From the NCBI GenBank assembly GCA_964618555.1, contig CAZUBF010000197.1, forward strand, positions 1-5,260: 5,260 bases of DNA, in the 5' to 3' direction. A program made the position numbers and the translations under genes. Below are positions 4,956 through 5,260 of this stretch, piece by piece (the first letter of the stretch is position 1; every line of letters begins with the position of its first letter). The notes below the pieces were generated by a model. The model ran no database searches, had not been told where the DNA came from, and was given only the letters and a program-made list of their open reading frames with translations. Origin of the DNA: Calidifontimicrobium sp964618555 (lineage in GTDB: Bacteria; Pseudomonadota; Gammaproteobacteria; Burkholderiales; Burkholderiaceae_C).

Positions 4956-5260
4956 ATGTCTCAAGTCCAATCCGCCACCACGGGCGGCGAGTCGTTCGCC
5001 GCGCTGTTCGAGGAAAGCCTGCGCAAGCGCGACATGCGCTCCGGCGAGGTGATCTCGGCCGAGGTGGTGCGCATCGAACACAGCTACGTCGTCGTCAACG
5101 CCGGCCTGAAGTCCGAGGCCTACGTGCCGATCGACGAGTTCAAGAACGATCAGGGCGAGGTCGAGGTGCAGGTCGGCGACTTCGTCGCCGTCGCGATCGA
5201 CGCCTTCGAGAACGGCTACGGCGACACCATCCTGTCGCGCGACAAGGCCAAGCGCCTGGC
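4956..5260 (+). CDS. rpsA: 30S ribosomal protein S1, N-terminal part (3' truncated)
   Basis: The frame opens at ATG 4956 with a good AGGA Shine-Dalgarno sequence nine bases upstream and runs off the window after 101 codons without a stop. The first 25 or so residues include FAALFEESL (14-22), the N-terminal segment that in S1 contacts protein S2 on the 30S subunit. From about residue 28 the first S1-type OB fold follows: RSGEVISAEVVRIEHSYVVV, GLKSEAYVP at 50-58, then GDFVAVAIDAFENGYG and LSRDKA (93-98), closely resembling proteobacterial S1. S1 normally has six such repeats in about 560 residues; only the first is visible. It binds mRNA and helps unstructured or weak-Shine-Dalgarno messages load on the ribosome. 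That fits the weak ribosome sites seen for pheA, tyrA and aroA, although I do not claim a specific link. Position directly after cmk is the usual proteobacterial arrangement. Confidence 0.95.
   Translation, partial: MSQVQSATTGGESFAALFEESLRKRDMRSGEVISAEVVRIEHSYVVVNAGLKSEAYVPIDEFKNDQGEVEVQVGDFVAVAIDAFENGYGDTILSRDKAKRL

Noticed and set aside
4759..5052. A 97-codon + strand open frame overlapping the end of cmk and the start of rpsA
   Set aside because: It overlaps two real genes out of frame and has a low-complexity Arg/Pro-rich product. The intergenic part is better read as the rpsA leader.
1..5260. CRISPR arrays, tRNA or rRNA genes, insertion sequences, prophage or defence genes
   Set aside because: I saw no regularly spaced repeats, tRNA-like cloverleaf, rRNA segments, transposase motifs or terminal repeats. 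The window is almost fully occupied by housekeeping genes.

Overview
The window looks like a scaffold piece from a G+C-rich betaproteobacterium. The probable order is Burkholderiales, near Comamonadaceae or the Leptothrix/Rubrivivax group. This rests on three things: the gene order gyrA ... pheA-tyrA-aroA-cmk-rpsA, the in-frame fusion of aroA to cmk known from that lineage, and the strong G/C third-position codon bias. I assigned the lineage by reading the proteins, not by a search. All supported genes lie on the + strand. A run of ten Ns at 3383-3392 marks an assembly gap.

Layout. 1-146 is the 3' end of gyrA. 143-694 encodes a small exported DUF2059-family protein that overlaps gyrA by 4 bases. 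695-757 is a short intergenic stretch with two adjacent inverted repeats and a weak extended -10-like motif. 758-1861 is pheA (chorismate mutase-prephenate dehydratase-ACT). 1862-2731 is tyrA (prephenate dehydrogenase), with no gap after pheA. 2732-2786 is a short spacer. 2787-4798 is a bifunctional aroA-cmk gene (EPSP synthase fused to cytidylate kinase) broken by the N gap; the two halves lie in different frames because the N run does not have the true length. 4799-4955 is the rpsA upstream region. 4956 to the end is the start of rpsA (ribosomal protein S1).

The genes work together as follows. The AroA half makes EPSP, the precursor of chorismate. PheA takes chorismate to prephenate and then phenylpyruvate. 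TyrA diverts prephenate towards tyrosine. The Cmk half phosphorylates CMP/dCMP, and rpsA follows it as in many proteobacteria. The aromatic-pathway genes probably form one transcript.

The most interesting non-coding signal is a sharply A+T-rich island inside the cmk coding region (about 4580-4619). It holds a well-spaced sigma70-type promoter pointing at rpsA. No undescribed defence or mobile system is visible; this is a conserved housekeeping region with a few unusual regulatory and architectural details.
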